Source: Chitinophagaceae bacterium
GTDB lineage: Bacteria > Bacteroidota > Bacteroidia > Chitinophagales > Chitinophagaceae
Direction of reading: 5' to 3'
Length of the DNA stretch: 17,267 nucleotides
Assembly (NCBI GenBank): GCA_947442905.1
Contig: CANEWV010000005.1
Span: 1-17,267, forward strand
Below are positions 14,749 to 17,267 of this stretch, one piece after another. The position numbers were made by a program, and so were the translations under genes. The notes below the pieces were generated by a model. That model saw only the letters and a list, made by a program, of their open reading frames with translations, was not told the DNA's origin and did no database searches. Position 1 is the first letter of the stretch, and every line of letters starts with the position of its first letter.

Positions 14749-16381
14749 ATACCCAACCTTAATTGATAAGTTTTGTGATTTTGAAGCATCACAACCAGAT
14801 CAATTATTTTTATCAGAACCAGTAGCGGGTAGTTATAAAAATTTTACTTGGGCCCAGGCTGGTCAGCAAGTAAGAAAAATGGCTGCGGCATTAAATGCGA
14901 TGGGTCTTGGAAAAGATGATAAGGTGGCGATACTTAGTAAGAATTGTGCGCACTGGATTATGGCGGATTTAGCCATTTCATTTGCGGGTTGTGTATCGGT
15001 TCCTATGTATCCAAATATGACTGCGGAGTCTATTCAACAAATTTTAGAACATAGTGAAGCCAAAGCTATTTTTTTTGGAAAACTAGATGGCGCAGATCAA
15101 ATGCGAAAAGGTGTTCCCGAAAATTTAATAACCATCGGCTTTCCTTTTTATCTCGAAAAAAATACGCTTAACTGGGATGATCTAATTGCACAACACGAAC
15201 CAGTACAAGGCAATCCAGTAAAGGATTCCATGGCACTAGCAACCATTATATATACCTCAGGAACTACGGGTCAACCCAAAGGTGTGATGCATAATTTTCA
15301 TGCCATTGGATTTGCTGTTGATAGATTTTTGAACCACATTCCTCAAATAAAAAAAGAAGTATTTTTTTCTTATTTACCACTATGTCATGTGGCAGAAAAA
15401 ATGCTTGTAAAGTGTGGCGCTATTTTTACCGGTAGTACTATTTATTTTGTAGAAAACCTAGATTCTTTTAATGCCAATTTAGTGCATACGCAACCCACTG
15501 TATTTTTAGCGGTTCCACGTATTTGGGAAAAAATGCAAGAAGGTATTTTATCTAAAATGCCACAAAAAAAATTAGGTACTTTATTAAGCATACCAATTGT
15601 TTCTTCTCTTATTAAAAAAGCAATAAAAAAGAAACTAGGACTTTCTAAAGCGAAATTTATTTTTACGGGCGCATCACCAATAAGTGTAGCACTTCAAGAG
15701 TGGTTTGCAAAACTCGATATCATTATTTTAGAAGCTTATGGTATGACCGAAAACTCGGCACTATCACATGCTAATCGCGTAGGGCATCATAAATTTGGTA
15801 CGGTTGGTCAAACCTATCAAAATGTTGAGGTAAGACTTAGTGCCGAAAATGAAGTGCAAGTAAAAAGTGAAGCCTCTATGCTCGGGTATTATAAAGAGCC
15901 TCAGCTAACTGCCGAATCTTTTGAAGACGGTTTCTTAAAAACTGGCGACGAAGGCTCCATAGACGAAAATGGGTATTTAACCATTACCGGCCGTATCAAA
16001 GACCAGTTTAAAACCAGTAAGGGTAAATATATTATGCCCGCGCCTATCGAAACCAAACTACTCGAGCACCCGCTTATTAGTCAGGCTTGTGTGGTAGGAT
16101 CTGGTATGACATCGGCATTTGTGCTTTGTACCTTGGTGCAAACGACGGAACCAGCTTCTGGTTTAGAAGACGACCTAAGTGGCTTTTTAGATCAAGTCAA
16201 TCACACACTAGATCACCACGAACGACTTTCTAAAATGGTTATTTGTAAAGAAGAGTGGAGTATTCCCAATGGTCTTCTAACGCCCACGTTAAAAATTAAG
16301 CGAAAATCGATAGAATCGTATTATGGAAATAACTACGATCTATGGCTTCAGGAGGAGAAAAAGGTTATTTTTGTATCGTAA
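14729..16381 (+). CDS. Long-chain fatty acid-CoA ligase (AMP-dependent synthetase)
   Basis: The 550-aa enzyme activates a fatty acid to its acyl-CoA using ATP through an acyl-adenylate. The P-loop YTSGTTGQPKGV is at 175-186, the YGMTE adenylate motif at 337-341, TGDEG at 405-409, and GRIKDQFKTSKGKY at 421-434, where the hinge region and the ATP-contacting segments lie. The sequence is shaped like long-chain acyl-CoA synthetases of the FadD15/bubblegum sort, with the linker YFSYLPLCHVAE-like segment present as FSYLPLCHVAE (213-223). Chain-length preference cannot be read from sequence. It starts inside the end of the acyltransferase gene (20-nt overlap), implying translational coupling. A 75-bp gap precedes the OmpA lipoprotein gene, with no terminator visible. 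Confidence 0.93.
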   Translation: MQTTTRKYPTLIDKFCDFEASQPDQLFLSEPVAGSYKNFTWAQAGQQVRKMAAALNAMGLGKDDKVAILSKNCAHWIMADLAISFAGCVSVPMYPNMTAESIQQILEHSEAKAIFFGKLDGADQMRKGVPENLITIGFPFYLEKNTLNWDDLIAQHEPVQGNPVKDSMALATIIYTSGTTGQPKGVMHNFHAIGFAVDRFLNHIPQIKKEVFFSYLPLCHVAEKMLVKCGAIFTGSTIYFVENLDSFNANLVHTQPTVFLAVPRIWEKMQEGILSKMPQKKLGTLLSIPIVSSLIKKAIKKKLGLSKAKFIFTGASPISVALQEWFAKLDIIILEAYGMTENSALSHANRVGHHKFGTVGQTYQNVEVRLSAENEVQVKSEASMLGYYKEPQLTAESFEDGFLKTGDEGSIDENGYLTITGRIKDQFKTSKGKYIMPAPIETKLLEHPLISQACVVGSGMTSAFVLCTLVQTTEPASGLEDDLSGFLDQVNHTLDHHERLSKMVICKEEWSIPNGLLTPTLKIKRKSIESYYGNNYDLWLQEEKKVIFVS

Positions 16382-16456
16382 AACCCATTAAAACGCACAA
16401 TTTTTTATCAAAACAAGCGTTTATACATCGACTAACTATCAATAATTTATACTGTT

Positions 16457-17267
16457 ATGAAACTAAAACAACTATTTACAGTAATCGGCGCTTCAGCATT
16501 GCTGGTTTCTTGTGTGAGCACAAAGAAGTTTAAAGAAAGTGAAGCTAAGTATGTTCAACTAAGTGGTTCTTACTTAGACATGCAAGAAAAATACCGTGCC
16601 CTTCAAGATGAAGTGAAAGCCATCCAAGCACAGTTAGACAAGTCTAAATCTGCAAATGCTGAATTAACAGCTAGAAAAAAGGCATTAGAAGAGCAAATTG
16701 CTGGCCTTAATGATCAAGTAGAGTACTTGCGTAAAAATAGTAGCACTGCCATGGAGCAGTTAAAAGATTTATCTGTTATCACTGGTGCACAAGCAGAGAG
16801 CATTAAAAAATCTTTAGAAAATATTGGTGCAAAAGATATTTACATCAGAGACCTACAAGGTTCTATTGCACGTAAAGATTCTTTAAACATGGCACTAGTT
16901 ATGAACTTAAAAGGTGCTTTAGGAAATTTAGAAGATCAAGACATCAATGTTAAAGTTGATAAGGGTGTTGTATATGTAGACATCTCTGATAAATTATTAT
17001 TTAAAACAGGAAGCTACGATGTTACTGAGCGCGCTAAAGTTGTGTTAGGTAAAGTAGCAAAAGTTTTAGCTGCACAACCAGAAATTGAATTCATGGTAGA
17101 AGGTCACACAGATAATGTTGCGATCAGTACTGACGAATTAAATGACAACTGGGATTTGAGTGTTAAGCGTGCAACAACCATCGTTCGCATTTTACAAAAA
17201 TCTTATGGCCTTGATCCAAAACGCATGACAGCAGCGGGTCGTAGCCAATACTTACCTATTTCAGACA
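16457..17267 (+). CDS. OmpA-family lipoprotein with coiled coil (3' end outside window)
   Basis: The first 270 codons, up to the right edge, are visible. The start MKLKQLFTVIGASALLVSC is a lipoprotein signal with lipobox LVSC and Cys19. A long heptad-like, charged helical stretch (about residues 25-110) follows, rich in Glu/Lys/Gln/Leu and probably a coiled coil reaching into the periplasm. The last part is an OmpA C-terminal domain: VYVDISDKLLFKTGSYDVTE (about 175-194), EGHTDNV with the peptidoglycan-binding Asp, NWDLSVKRATTIVRIL and the closing MTAAGRSQY. Such proteins tether the outer membrane to peptidoglycan, binding meso-diaminopimelate through the conserved Asp and Arg. The frame is open at the window end, so only the last part of the domain is missing. 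No beta-barrel precedes it, unlike classical OmpA. No clear promoter is seen in the 75 bp upstream. Confidence 0.9.
   Translation, partial: MKLKQLFTVIGASALLVSCVSTKKFKESEAKYVQLSGSYLDMQEKYRALQDEVKAIQAQLDKSKSANAELTARKKALEEQIAGLNDQVEYLRKNSSTAMEQLKDLSVITGAQAESIKKSLENIGAKDIYIRDLQGSIARKDSLNMALVMNLKGALGNLEDQDINVKVDKGVVYVDISDKLLFKTGSYDVTERAKVVLGKVAKVLAAQPEIEFMVEGHTDNVAISTDELNDNWDLSVKRATTIVRILQKSYGLDPKRMTAAGRSQYLPISD

Noticed and set aside
16342..16533. A 63-codon frame spanning the end of the acyl-CoA synthetase gene and the start of the OmpA gene
   Set aside because: It overlaps both genes in another frame and has no domain; the OmpA lipoprotein signal at 16457 is clearly the real gene.

Overview
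The window looks like chromosomal DNA of a member of the Bacteroidota, probably in the Chitinophagales/Sphingobacteriales range (the order is a guess). Three things point there. The protein sequences are Bacteroidota-like, for example YbeY with a GYKDK ending to its metal motif and LFFSC-type lipoprotein signals. Several genes are preceded by TAnnTTTG promoter elements, the Bacteroidota -7 consensus. The DNA is AT-rich. There are no tRNAs, rRNAs, transposons, CRISPR arrays or phage genes. Almost everything is core or housekeeping.

Left arm (1-5785). Most genes are on the minus strand: the start of a secreted, probably amidohydrolase-family protein, mnmG (tRNA wobble-uridine modification), ybeY (rRNA processing) and a large membrane-anchored PpiD/SurA-like foldase. 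Two plus-strand genes sit among them: a stand-alone FeoA-like protein and nadD (NAD synthesis). A strong bidirectional hairpin terminator separates nadD from the convergent foldase gene. Between ybeY and mnmG lie three copies of a 14-16 bp motif, two TGTTTCACGTGGAACA and one palindromic GTTCCACGTGGAAC. These match the ParB-binding parS centromere consensus.

Centre (5786-6325). A 540-bp AT-rich non-coding gap separates the divergent foldase and gamma-glutamyltransferase genes. It holds at least six sites one mismatch from the DnaA box TTWTNCACA, including an inverted pair sharing the 11-mer TTCTATCCACA. It also holds GGTATTAA-type AT-rich repeats and a TAATAGTAATAG triplet run. With parS about 3.6 kb away and gene direction diverging from the gap, this is a good candidate for the chromosomal replication origin (oriC).

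Right arm (6326-17267). All genes are on the plus strand: a secreted gamma-glutamyltransferase-like enzyme, recA with its own promoter and terminator, then a tight run of genes. The run comprises a PlsC-type acyltransferase, mgsA (methylglyoxal synthase), a GNAT acetyltransferase, a cyclophilin lipoprotein, uvrB, a second PlsC-type acyltransferase, a long-chain acyl-CoA synthetase, and an OmpA-domain lipoprotein cut by the window end. Gaps of 1-5 nt and overlaps of 20-22 nt suggest co-transcription of mgsA to uvrB and of the second acyltransferase with the synthetase. These groups join DNA repair (recA, uvrB), lipid handling and envelope protein folding, but no single new pathway is evident. 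The most interesting content is the non-coding origin/centromere-like DNA, not a novel protein system.
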